Positions 25,826-33,316 of a DNA stretch of 64,000 nt are shown piece after piece. This DNA is from Seonamhaeicola sp. ML3 (lineage in GTDB: Bacteria; Bacteroidota; Bacteroidia; Flavobacteriales; Flavobacteriaceae). The stretch is taken from contig NZ_CP096884.1 in the NCBI RefSeq assembly GCF_023273855.1, forward strand, positions 3,224,001 to 3,288,000. The letters run 5' to 3'. The notes below the pieces were generated by a model that worked only from the letters and a program-made list of their open reading frames with translations, made no database searches and was not told the DNA's origin. The stretch's first letter is position 1, and every line of letters starts with the position of its first letter. Both the position numbers and the translations under genes were made by a program.

Positions 25826-26944
25826 ATGAAATTTATAGTATCAAGCACGTATTTATTAAAACAACTGCAGGTTTTAGGTGGCGTTATAAACAACTCTAAC
25901 ACGTTACCTATTTTAGATAATTTCTTATTCGAATTAGATAACAATACACTTACTGTTTCGGCGAGCGATTTGGAAACCACTATGGCCTCTACCCTAGATG
26001 TAGAAAGCGATAGCGTTGGCAGTGTTGCTATTCCAGCACGTTTATTACTTGATACTTTAAAAACATTTCCAGAGCAACCTTTAACCTTTGTCGTGGAAGA
26101 CAATAATACAGTTGAAATTAGCTCAAACCATGGTAAATATGCCTTAGCTTATGCCGATGGTAATGAATTCCCAAAAGCAGTGGCTCTAGAAGACCCTAGC
26201 AAAACCGTTGTAACGGGAGATGTTTTAGCAACAGCTATTAGCAAAACTATTTTCGCAGCTGGAAACGATGATTTACGCCCCGTAATGAGTGGTGTATTTT
26301 TTCAGTTTTCTACAGAAGGCCTAACCTTTGTAGCCACAGATGCCCATAAATTAGTAAAATATACCCGAGAAGACGTACAAGCTAATCAGGTAGCAGAATT
26401 TATCATGCCAAAAAAACCTTTGAATTTATTGAAAGGGATTTTAGCTACTAGCGAAGATGAAGTATCTATAGAGTACAATGAATCTAATGCGAAGTTTACC
26501 TTTGAAAATTCAGTGCTAATATGTCGTTTAATTGATGGAAAATACCCTAATTATGAAGCGGTAATTCCTAAGGAAAACCCAAATAAATTGGTAATTGACA
26601 GAACACAGTTTTTAAACTCGGTTAAACGTGTTAGTATCTTCTCTAACAAGACGACACACCAAATTAGATTAAAAATTGCTGGTGCAGAGTTGAACATATC
26701 TGCTGAAGATATCGACTATAGCAACAAAGCCGAAGAGCGATTAACCTGCGATTATCAAGGAGACGATATGCAAATTGGATTTAATTCGCGTTTCTTAACT
26801 GAAATGTTGAATAACCTTGGTTCAGACGAGGTTCAGTTAGAAATGAGCATGCCAAACCGAGCAGGTATTTTAACTCCTATTGATGGTTTAGATCAAGGTG
26901 AACAGGTTACTATGCTTGTAATGCCTGTAATGTTGAATAGCTAA
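25826..26944 (+). CDS. dnaN: DNA polymerase III beta sliding clamp
   Basis: A 372-residue ring subunit that tethers the replicative polymerase. Three clamp domains follow each other; recognisable landmarks are NTLPILDNFLFE (about residues 25-36), the IDGKYPNYEAVIP stretch (about 235-247) and the C-terminal VMPVML in place of the MPMRL pocket tail. The gene is alone here and not next to dnaA or recF, as is normal in Bacteroidota. A promoter sits 41 bp upstream and a terminator 43 bp downstream. Confidence 0.96.
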   Translation: MKFIVSSTYLLKQLQVLGGVINNSNTLPILDNFLFELDNNTLTVSASDLETTMASTLDVESDSVGSVAIPARLLLDTLKTFPEQPLTFVVEDNNTVEISSNHGKYALAYADGNEFPKAVALEDPSKTVVTGDVLATAISKTIFAAGNDDLRPVMSGVFFQFSTEGLTFVATDAHKLVKYTREDVQANQVAEFIMPKKPLNLLKGILATSEDEVSIEYNESNAKFTFENSVLICRLIDGKYPNYEAVIPKENPNKLVIDRTQFLNSVKRVSIFSNKTTHQIRLKIAGAELNISAEDIDYSNKAEERLTCDYQGDDMQIGFNSRFLTEMLNNLGSDEVQLEMSMPNRAGILTPIDGLDQGEQVTMLVMPVMLNS

Positions 26945-26986
26945 CATACTCCCCGAAATACCAGGTGTTTACCATATAAAAAAAAC

Positions 26987-27017
26987 AGTAATCTAAAATT
27001 AGGTTACTATTTTTTTT
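26987..27017 (+). terminator. terminator after dnaN
   Basis: The stem AGTAATCTAA/TTAGGTTACT (one G-U pair, tight loop) at 26987-27008 is followed by a run of eight T residues. An A-run precedes the stem, so it may act in both directions. Confidence 0.75.
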
Positions 27018-27164
27018 GTTACAGCAAGTAAATTCTTGGATTTATAAAAGCTTTCGGCTACCTTCGTTCGGTATCAAATTCTTAACAGTAGTTGTATAAA
27101 CGACTAACTGTAAAAGTTATTTTTTACGCATCTCTTATGGCATTAACCCGCTAAATTTAAGATT

Positions 27165-27707
27165 ATGAAAAAACAAGTTGCAGGTCTTCTCATTATGTTG
27201 TGCACTTTGGTAGCCTCTGGTCAAGTAAACGAATCTTCTACCCGAAAGTTTATTGATAACGCCCAGTTTACAAGAATCAATAAAGATTGGACAACCATTG
27301 CAGAGTTTAAATCGGGCATTGGAGAAACCGTTGAATTCTACCCTATTGAGGTCATAAACCTAAAAACCGGAGAAAAAACCAAGGCTTTGCAATTAGATAT
27401 GAACATTAAAAAGCCCGAAGTATTTAAAACAGCGTGGATAGGCATTGAGGAAATCAATGAATTCATAGATTTCATTGAGCAGAATGTTATTCCTAATCTA
27501 AATTTAAAGTTTAAGGATAAATCCTCAGAGTTCATTTTTAAGGCTAACGAAATGACACTCTCTTATTTTGTTTATGAAAAAAGGAGAAGACTTACCATTA
27601 AACTGAACAGTTACGACGACAGTGAATACAAAAATTACACATTTTGGACCGAAACCCAGGTTGAAAAAATACCACGTCTGTTGGAAATTTTGAAAATTAT
27701 AAAGTAA
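27165..27707 (+). CDS. secreted protein of unknown function
   Basis: A 180-residue protein with a Sec signal peptide (cleavage about residue 20 after VASGQ). The mature part is a mixed alpha/beta domain without Cys; segments are VINLKTGEKTKALQLD (about 65-80) and IGIEEINEFIDFIEQNVIPN (about 91-110). No family was recognised. It is monocistronic, preceded by about 150 bp after the dnaN terminator. Confidence 0.65.
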   Translation: MKKQVAGLLIMLCTLVASGQVNESSTRKFIDNAQFTRINKDWTTIAEFKSGIGETVEFYPIEVINLKTGEKTKALQLDMNIKKPEVFKTAWIGIEEINEFIDFIEQNVIPNLNLKFKDKSSEFIFKANEMTLSYFVYEKRRRLTIKLNSYDDSEYKNYTFWTETQVEKIPRLLEILKIIK

Positions 27708-27790
27708 CAAAACAGAATACCGTTTTTAAAGCCTAAATCAAAAACTCGCTTTTAATTTTCTTATCCATATTTCATTAGTATTTTAGCACT

Positions 27791-28549
27791 ATGATTTCAG
27801 TGATTATCCTTGGTGCAGGTAATATTGGCACACATCTTTATAAGGCATTAAAAAAAGCCGAAAATGTTACGGTAAATCAATGGTATAATAGAAGTATTAA
27901 AACTATTAATGCGTTTCAAACAGAAGTAGATGTTACCGATGATTTATCTCAGCTCAAAGAAGCCGATGTTTATGTACTAGCAGTAAGTGATGAAGCCGTA
28001 GCTCCCATTTCTAAATTACTGCCCTTTGAAAATAAATTGGTAGTCCATACCGCAGGAAGTGTGAACATACACGACTTAGACAAGAAAAACAGACGCGGTG
28101 TATTTTATCCCCTACAATCATTTACTAAAACTGCAGATTTGGATTTCTCTGACATTCCCATCTGTATTGAGACTCTAGAAAAATCCGATTATAACATATT
28201 AAAATCTTTGGCATCGGGATTGGGAGGTCCTGTTAAGAAAGTGAATAGTGATCAACGCAAGGTATTGCATTTGGCGGCTGTATTTGTGAATAACTTCAGC
28301 AACCAATTGTATCGTATTGCTCATGAAATTGTAGAGTCTGAGGCTGCTGAATTCGATTTATTAAAACCATTGATTTTGGAAACTGCAAAAAAAGTTCAGG
28401 ATCTATCACCGTATATGGCTCAAACTGGACCTGCTAAGCGCAACAATCAAAAAACCATAAAAAAGCATCTTGCACTTTTAGAAAAAGAACAGCATAAACA
28501 GATTTACAAACTAATGACCAAATCGATTCAAGATACTCATGGTAATTAA
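27791..28549 (+). CDS. Rossmann-fold / DUF2520 protein
   Basis: A 252-residue NAD(P)-binding protein with GAGNIGTHL (residues 8-16) as dinucleotide loop, VYVLAVSDEAV (about 59-69), VVHTAGSV (about 83-90) and a helical DUF2520 domain in the second half. It resembles 6-phosphogluconate or pyrroline-5-carboxylate reductase relatives, but the substrate is unknown. In Flavobacteriaceae it commonly precedes the KdsC-like phosphatase, as here (55 bp). Confidence 0.8.
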   Translation: MISVIILGAGNIGTHLYKALKKAENVTVNQWYNRSIKTINAFQTEVDVTDDLSQLKEADVYVLAVSDEAVAPISKLLPFENKLVVHTAGSVNIHDLDKKNRRGVFYPLQSFTKTADLDFSDIPICIETLEKSDYNILKSLASGLGGPVKKVNSDQRKVLHLAAVFVNNFSNQLYRIAHEIVESEAAEFDLLKPLILETAKKVQDLSPYMAQTGPAKRNNQKTIKKHLALLEKEQHKQIYKLMTKSIQDTHGN

Positions 28550-28604
28550 AAACACTTCGATAGCAACAAGTATAATACGCTTAACCAACAAATAATATTT
28601 TACA

Positions 28605-29138
28605 ATGGAAGACAATAAAAGCTACAAAGAATACCTAGAAAACATAAACACGTTTATATTTGATGTAGATGGCGTATTAACCGATGGTAGCGTTACTATA
28701 ATGACCAATGGTGATATGCTAAGAACCATGAACATAAAAGATGGTTACGCATTAAAAGCAGCGGTTGATGCTGGTTTTAATGTATGTATTATTTCTGGTG
28801 GCACTAACGAAGGTGTGAGAAAGCGTTTGGCCGGTTTAGGTATTGGGGACATTTTTCTTGGTGCTCACAACAAAATTGACCAGCTTAATGAATACATGAA
28901 CAGTAAAGGTATTCAACTGGAAAACATTTTATATATGGGAGACGATATCCCCGATTATCCTGTTATGAAATTAGTTGGCTTGCCTTGTTGTCCGCAAGAT
29001 GCCGTTAATGAAATAAAGGGCATTTCAAAATACATTTCACATAAAAACGGTGGTAAAGGTGCCGTACGCGATGTTATTGAGCAAGTCCTTAAAGTTCATG
29101 ACAAATGGAACGGGAATTTTAGTGCTAAGTATGATTAG
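28605..29138 (+). CDS. KdsC-like HAD phosphatase
   Basis: A 177-residue class C0 HAD enzyme without a cap: motif I FDVDGVLTDGS (about 18-28), motif II ISGG (about 64), motif IV MGDDIPDYPVM (about 106-116). KdsC dephosphorylates Kdo-8-phosphate in lipopolysaccharide synthesis. This size and the GVLTDG motif fit, but closely related NeuA-linked phosphatases share it, so the substrate is probable rather than certain. It probably forms a tetramer. Confidence 0.8.
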   Translation: MEDNKSYKEYLENINTFIFDVDGVLTDGSVTIMTNGDMLRTMNIKDGYALKAAVDAGFNVCIISGGTNEGVRKRLAGLGIGDIFLGAHNKIDQLNEYMNSKGIQLENILYMGDDIPDYPVMKLVGLPCCPQDAVNEIKGISKYISHKNGGKGAVRDVIEQVLKVHDKWNGNFSAKYD

Positions 29139-29141
29139 TTC

Positions 29142-29260
29142 CCTATCAGTAAGCAGTCACAGTTATCAGTAAACAGTATTAGAATTGGAATTTAGTTTTT
29201 GGAATTTTTAGAGCCTTTGCGACTCTGCGACTTTGCGCGAACAATAACCATAATTTAAAC
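29142..29260. repeat. degenerate intergenic repeat fragments
   Basis: Two low-complexity stretches lie between the KdsC-like and UbiA genes. One has CAGTAAGCAGT and CAGTAAACAGT in series (29147-29180), and one reads GCGACTCTGCGACTTTGCGCG (29219-29239). The first resembles in wording the block at 20206-20231 on the other strand. No ORF or clear hairpin. Confidence 0.4.
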
Positions 29261-29312
29261 ATTAGTGAATTCGTGGCAACTTTTAATTCTTAACTTATAA
29301 CTTTTTAACTAA

Positions 29313-30224
29313 ATGCTCAGCATTTTAAACCTAATCCGCTATAAAAATCTACTCATGATTGCCTTAGTGCAGTTGTTGGTAAAGTACGCTCTCCTAGAAC
29401 CACTAGGAGCTTTAACCAGTTTAAATACCCTTGGCATTTCAATACTGATTTTAGCTACTACATGCATTGCAGCGGCAGGAAACATCATCAATGATATTCA
29501 TGATATTGAAACCGATTTAGTAAATAAACCCGAAAAAGTTATTGTTGGTAAATCTATTTCAGAAAAAAATGCCTTTACTTTTTTTATCGTATTCAACGTC
29601 CTAGGAGTTGGTTTAGGGTATTATTTATCACACACTATTGGTAAAAGTGCTTTCTTTTCGCTTTTCGTTTTAATTTCGGCATTACTGTACATTTATGCTA
29701 CTTATTTAAAACGCACACTATTAATAGGAAATATTGTCATTTCCATATTGGTGGGCTTAAGCGTTTTAATTGTTGGGGTTTTTGAGTTAATGCCCTCTAT
29801 CACATCCAATAACCAACAGCTTCAATTTGTATATTTTAAAATTATTGTAAACTACTCCGTTTTTGCATTTACTATTAATTTAATTCGAGAAATAGCCAAA
29901 GACATTGAAGATATCGATGGTGATTACAACGCCAGAATACAAACACTACCAATTGTTGTAGGAAGAGAACGAGCATCTAACATACTCTTTGCACTTTCAC
30001 TAATCCCAATATTAGGCGTTGGTTATTATATAGTTTATAAAATTTATCAAAATCAGGTGATGGTGGTATATTTTTTAGTGGCTGTCTTGGGACCGTTGAT
30101 TTATAATACCATTAAAACATTCAATGCAACAACCAAAAAACATTTTCATCATATTAGCAACATGCTTAAATTAGTCATGCTTTTAGGCATGCTTTCGCTA
30201 TTAATTTACAAGTTTTCTTTTTAA
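29313..30224 (+). CDS. UbiA-family prenyltransferase (geranylgeranylglycerol-phosphate geranylgeranyltransferase-like)
   Basis: A 303-residue membrane enzyme with about eight helices. The first aspartate-rich motif is NDIHDIETD (about residues 67-75) and the second DIEDIDGD (about 204-211), which bind the prenyl diphosphate and Mg2+. This flavobacterial subgroup is usually named after the archaeal ether-lipid enzyme, but no archaeal lipids are expected. It may instead prenylate another acceptor, for example in menaquinone or a specialised lipid. Next comes a CdiI-like gene (3 bp). Confidence 0.78.
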   Translation: MLSILNLIRYKNLLMIALVQLLVKYALLEPLGALTSLNTLGISILILATTCIAAAGNIINDIHDIETDLVNKPEKVIVGKSISEKNAFTFFIVFNVLGVGLGYYLSHTIGKSAFFSLFVLISALLYIYATYLKRTLLIGNIVISILVGLSVLIVGVFELMPSITSNNQQLQFVYFKIIVNYSVFAFTINLIREIAKDIEDIDGDYNARIQTLPIVVGRERASNILFALSLIPILGVGYYIVYKIYQNQVMVVYFLVAVLGPLIYNTIKTFNATTKKHFHHISNMLKLVMLLGMLSLLIYKFSF

Positions 30225-30227
30225 ATC

Positions 30228-30683
30228 ATGAAGAATACCAAATTTGAAAACAACTGGCTTTTTAAATCTCTAGATAGTTTAGAAAAGAAAAGCTTTGCTG
30301 AAATTCCTGAAGATGAAGGATATTTGGTAACAACATGTTCAAGGCTAAGAAAGGTACCATTAAATGAGTTTAATACTGAAGACCTAAGAATAATGATTGG
30401 TCAGGATATTGGACTAACATTTCTAATTCCTTTGGCTATTCAAATTTTAAAAAAAGATATTTTAGCAGAGGGGCATTTATACGAGGGTGACCTTCTAAAA
30501 GTAGTCTTAACAAGTAATAAAGATTACTGGAAAAATGAAGTGCTGAATTGGAAGATTGTTTGTAAACTTTTCACTGAAAATATTGAAATATTAGAAAAAG
30601 AAGCGCAAGCATTTAGTACGGGTAAAAAAATACTTAAAGCTTTTGATGACTTCACAAAAATACACCCAAATCAACATGCTTAA
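30228..30683 (+). CDS. CdiI-type contact-dependent-inhibition immunity protein, orphan
   Basis: A 151-residue soluble protein whose segments SLDSLEKKSF, YLVTTCSRLRKVPLNEF, DLRIMIGQDIGLTFLIPLAI and YEGDLLKVVL reproduce the CdiI_2-type family pattern. Such proteins neutralise a cognate toxin, but no CdiA, CdiB or toxin ORF is found nearby. The gene is lodged between UbiA and maf, whose start codon lies within its last codons (ATGCTTAA). It may guard against neighbours' toxins or have a housekeeping role. Confidence 0.68.
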   Translation: MKNTKFENNWLFKSLDSLEKKSFAEIPEDEGYLVTTCSRLRKVPLNEFNTEDLRIMIGQDIGLTFLIPLAIQILKKDILAEGHLYEGDLLKVVLTSNKDYWKNEVLNWKIVCKLFTENIEILEKEAQAFSTGKKILKAFDDFTKIHPNQHA

Positions 30684-31269
30684 CGAAAAACTCAAAGATT
30701 ATAACCTTATTTTGGCCTCGGGGTCGCCAAGGCGCCAAGCATTTTTTAAAGGTTTAGGTTTGGATTTCGAAATCAGATTAAAACCTGTAAAGGAAGAATA
30801 TCCGCCACGATTAACCCACTTCGAAATCAGTAACTATTTAGCACAGCTCAAAGCATTACCATTCAAGGAAGAGCTCCAAGACAAAGACATTTTAATTACC
30901 AGCGATACTATTGTTTGGCACAATAACAAAGCATTAGGAAAACCAATTAATGCGCAAGATGCGTTTTCTATACTAAAGTCATTGAGTGATGCGACCCACG
31001 AGGTCATAACCTCGGTTTGTTTTACTTCAAAAAGCTATGAAAAAACCTTGCACAATATTACCAAAGTAACTTTTAAGGCATTAACCGATAAAGAAATTTG
31101 GTACTACATTAAAACCTGTAAACCTTTTGATAAAGCAGGCGCTTATGGTATTCAAGAATGGATTGGCGAAATAGGCGTTATAAAAATTGAAGGTTCGTTT
31201 TTTAATGTAGTTGGCTTGCCTGTGCACCTTGTTTATAAAACGTTAAATGAGATGGTGGATAATGCTTAA
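30676..31269 (+). CDS. maf: Maf-type nucleoside-triphosphate pyrophosphatase
   Basis: The ATG at 30676 gives the classic beginning LILASGSPRRQAFF. The longer frame starting at 30643 would add 11 residues inside the preceding gene and is less likely. About 197 residues; other marks are ITSDTIVWHNNKALGKP (about 76-92) and DKAGAYGIQEW (about 153-163). Maf enzymes hydrolyse dTTP, UTP or modified nucleotides and so sanitise the pool. It overlaps the CdiI-like gene by 8 bp. Confidence 0.9.
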   Translation: MLNEKLKDYNLILASGSPRRQAFFKGLGLDFEIRLKPVKEEYPPRLTHFEISNYLAQLKALPFKEELQDKDILITSDTIVWHNNKALGKPINAQDAFSILKSLSDATHEVITSVCFTSKSYEKTLHNITKVTFKALTDKEIWYYIKTCKPFDKAGAYGIQEWIGEIGVIKIEGSFFNVVGLPVHLVYKTLNEMVDNA

Positions 31270-31309
31270 GTTCGTAACTTTAAGCATATCATTTTAACCT
31301 TTACTTGTT

Positions 31310-31705
31310 TTGGATAAAATAAGAAAATTGCTGTTTGTGGCTGGAGTCCTAACAATACTCGAAATTCTTACATTTAAGTATACTATAATGTTAACAGACT
31401 CCCTTTGGCCATTCAAAGAAATTGGGGTTGGTTGGGGCATTTATGAATTCTACACCTTAATGCTTTTCTTTTTTTTAATGTTCTTTACCAATCTTCTTTT
31501 GTCATTACTAGAGGTTAGCAAGAAAACCATCGTAATAGTTTTTGGGCTTTTACTACTTTATGTCTATCTAATCCATACCCCTTATTCAACACGCCCATAC
31601 CGCGTTCTCTTACGAATTATTATAGCTTTAAGCTGTACATCGATATCGACATTAATTGTTTACCAATGGAATAAAAAAACGGCCCTAAGCCAAATAGAAA
31701 AATAA
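31310..31705 (+). CDS. four-helix membrane protein of unknown function
   Basis: 131 residues, probable helices at about 6-24, 44-66, 71-89 and 99-118. The start is a TTG (31310), and no better ATG precedes the first helix, so the exact beginning is open. The conserved-looking loop LWPFKEIGVGWGIYEFYT lies between helices 1 and 2. No family recognised. It is placed between maf and a lipoprotein gene, 11 bp from the latter. Confidence 0.58.
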   Translation: MDKIRKLLFVAGVLTILEILTFKYTIMLTDSLWPFKEIGVGWGIYEFYTLMLFFFLMFFTNLLLSLLEVSKKTIVIVFGLLLLYVYLIHTPYSTRPYRVLLRIIIALSCTSISTLIVYQWNKKTALSQIEK

Positions 31706-31716
31706 AATTTTGAATT

Positions 31717-32652
31717 ATGAAAAACATACACCTAACTCCACTAATGTTCATGTTGTTACTACTTTTAGCAACATCCTGTAAAGAGCAAAAGCAACCTGAA
31801 GACGTTACCCATAATTGGGAAACTCATTTTGAAATTGCTGAACCTTTTGAGAGCGAAAAGCTTTCTCAAGAATTTAAAGCGTATTGGTATACAGGCAAGG
31901 CAGAAATATCATCCTATGAATTAGAACAAGCCAGATATGGTGAAATTAGAAAAGGCAAAGCTGTTTTAATCTATGTAACCGAAGACTTCCTTCCGGAGAT
32001 TCAGGTAAAAGCAGATAACCCCAATCCGAAAAATATACCGGTACTTAAACTAAATGCCACCAAAAACTTCAATACGGGTATTTACCCTTACGCTATTATG
32101 CAAAGCGTGTTTTATCCGGTTTCTAATAATCAGCATGCTTTAAAGGTGTCTAGCTCCATGCAAGAGTGGTGCGGACATGTGTATGCCCAACTTAACAACT
32201 ATGACAACTTTAAGATTATGTCGCATTCCTATTTTGAAGGAGAAGCAGACCAAAATTTCGAATTAGATAAAACCATTCTTGAAAACGAACTTTGGCCCCA
32301 ATTAAGAATCAATCCTGAGTCTTTACCCACTGGTGAATTGGAAATAATACCTGCTTTTGAGTATTGCAGAATGCGCCACATGGATATTAAACCCTACAAA
32401 GCCTCTGCAGTACAAAAAAAGGGCGAGTATACAGTTTCATACCCCAATATTAACAGAAGTTTAAAAATAATGTTTAATCCAGAATTCCCTTTCGATATTC
32501 TTAGTTGGGAAGAATCAATTAAAATTGGCGTTGACCCAAATGCTAAAGTCTTAACCACAAAGGCCTCTAAGCTCAAAACCATTAAATCTGCGTATTGGAA
32601 CAAAAATAGTAACAAGTATGAAGTTTTAAGAGATACTCTAAAACTTAATTAA
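31717..32652 (+). CDS. lipoprotein of unknown function (not Maf)
   Basis: A 311-residue outer-membrane or periplasmic lipoprotein: signal LMFMLLLLLATSC with the lipid-modified Cys at about 22. Distinct stretches are FKAYWYTGKAEISSYELEQARYG (about 53-75), SMQEWCGHVYAQ (about 148-159) and FEYCRMRHMD (about 214-223). I believe homologues carry the label septum formation inhibitor Maf because of the neighbouring gene; nothing in this sequence is Maf-like. Function unknown. Confidence 0.72.
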   Translation: MKNIHLTPLMFMLLLLLATSCKEQKQPEDVTHNWETHFEIAEPFESEKLSQEFKAYWYTGKAEISSYELEQARYGEIRKGKAVLIYVTEDFLPEIQVKADNPNPKNIPVLKLNATKNFNTGIYPYAIMQSVFYPVSNNQHALKVSSSMQEWCGHVYAQLNNYDNFKIMSHSYFEGEADQNFELDKTILENELWPQLRINPESLPTGELEIIPAFEYCRMRHMDIKPYKASAVQKKGEYTVSYPNINRSLKIMFNPEFPFDILSWEESIKIGVDPNAKVLTTKASKLKTIKSAYWNKNSNKYEVLRDTLKLN

Positions 32653-32672
32653 GATGGTTTCAAATTGCTATG

Positions 32673-32680
32673 TATCTTTG
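32673..32680 (+). promoter_or_regulatory. -7 element ahead of the MscS-like gene
   Basis: TATCTTTG fits TAnnTTTG, 26 bp before the start codon. No convincing -33 box was found. Confidence 0.35.
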
Positions 32681-32706
32681 CCGCTTAATTCTTAAATACG
32701 GAATTC

Positions 32707-33231
32707 ATGTTTTTTGAAACTTATAAAAGTGAATTAATCGATACAGCATTTGTGGTTGGTATCCTATTTTTTATCGGACTAATCATAAACCTACTTATCA
32801 AAAAAATTGGTAACAAGAACGGTATTAACTCCCCTAGAATCAAACTTATATGTAAATATGTAACTGTAAGTTTGATCTTAATTGGTATTTTGATTGAAGT
32901 CTATGTTTTTGGTGTAAAATTTGAAGAAATCGCCATCATTTTTTCATCAGTCTTTGCTATTCTTGGTATAGCCCTCTTCGCGGTTTGGTCTGTTTTAAGC
33001 AACGTAACCTCTGGCATTATTCTGTTTTTTTCATATCCATACAAGGTTGGCGATAAAATAAAAATTCACGATAGCGATTTACCACAGCAGGAAGCTATTA
33101 TCGAAGATATTGGAGCATTCCAATTGCACTTAAGGTTGGAAAATGGTGATTTGGTAACTTACCCGAACAATTTAATTTTACAAAAGCCCGTAACCCTTGT
33201 TGAAAAGGATGCTATTCAAGAAGCAAGCTAA
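32707..33231 (+). CDS. small MscS-family mechanosensitive channel
   Basis: A 174-residue protein with three helices (about 10-30, 50-70, 76-105), the last being the pore helix with FAVWSVLSNVTSGIILFFSYPYKVGDKI, followed by the beta domain (about 115-165). It lacks the large C-terminal cytoplasmic cage of E. coli MscS, so it is a minimal member. It should protect against osmotic downshock. Confidence 0.82.
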   Translation: MFFETYKSELIDTAFVVGILFFIGLIINLLIKKIGNKNGINSPRIKLICKYVTVSLILIGILIEVYVFGVKFEEIAIIFSSVFAILGIALFAVWSVLSNVTSGIILFFSYPYKVGDKIKIHDSDLPQQEAIIEDIGAFQLHLRLENGDLVTYPNNLILQKPVTLVEKDAIQEAS

Positions 33232-33288
33232 CCCTTATACTTAAGTTAAAGAAACATTAAAACTAGAGCAATGGCCACAGCACTTTGT

Positions 33289-33296
33289 TATATTTG
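33289..33296 (+). promoter_or_regulatory. -7 element ahead of the PIG-L gene
   Basis: TATATTTG, an exact TAnnTTTG match, lies 20 bp before the start codon. The following four genes through 38736 could form its transcript. Confidence 0.45.
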
Positions 33297-33316
33297 AGCT
33301 TAGTTAATTAAAAACT

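Noticed and set aside
29142-29200. Possible CRISPR-like or tandem array (CAGTAAGCAGT / CAGTAAACAGT)
   Set aside because: Only two short similar units with no constant spacer length and no cas genes; better read as degenerate repeat.
30228-30683. Complete contact-dependent inhibition locus
   Set aside because: No cdiA, cdiB or toxin module occurs in the surrounding 10 kb; only the immunity-like gene is present.
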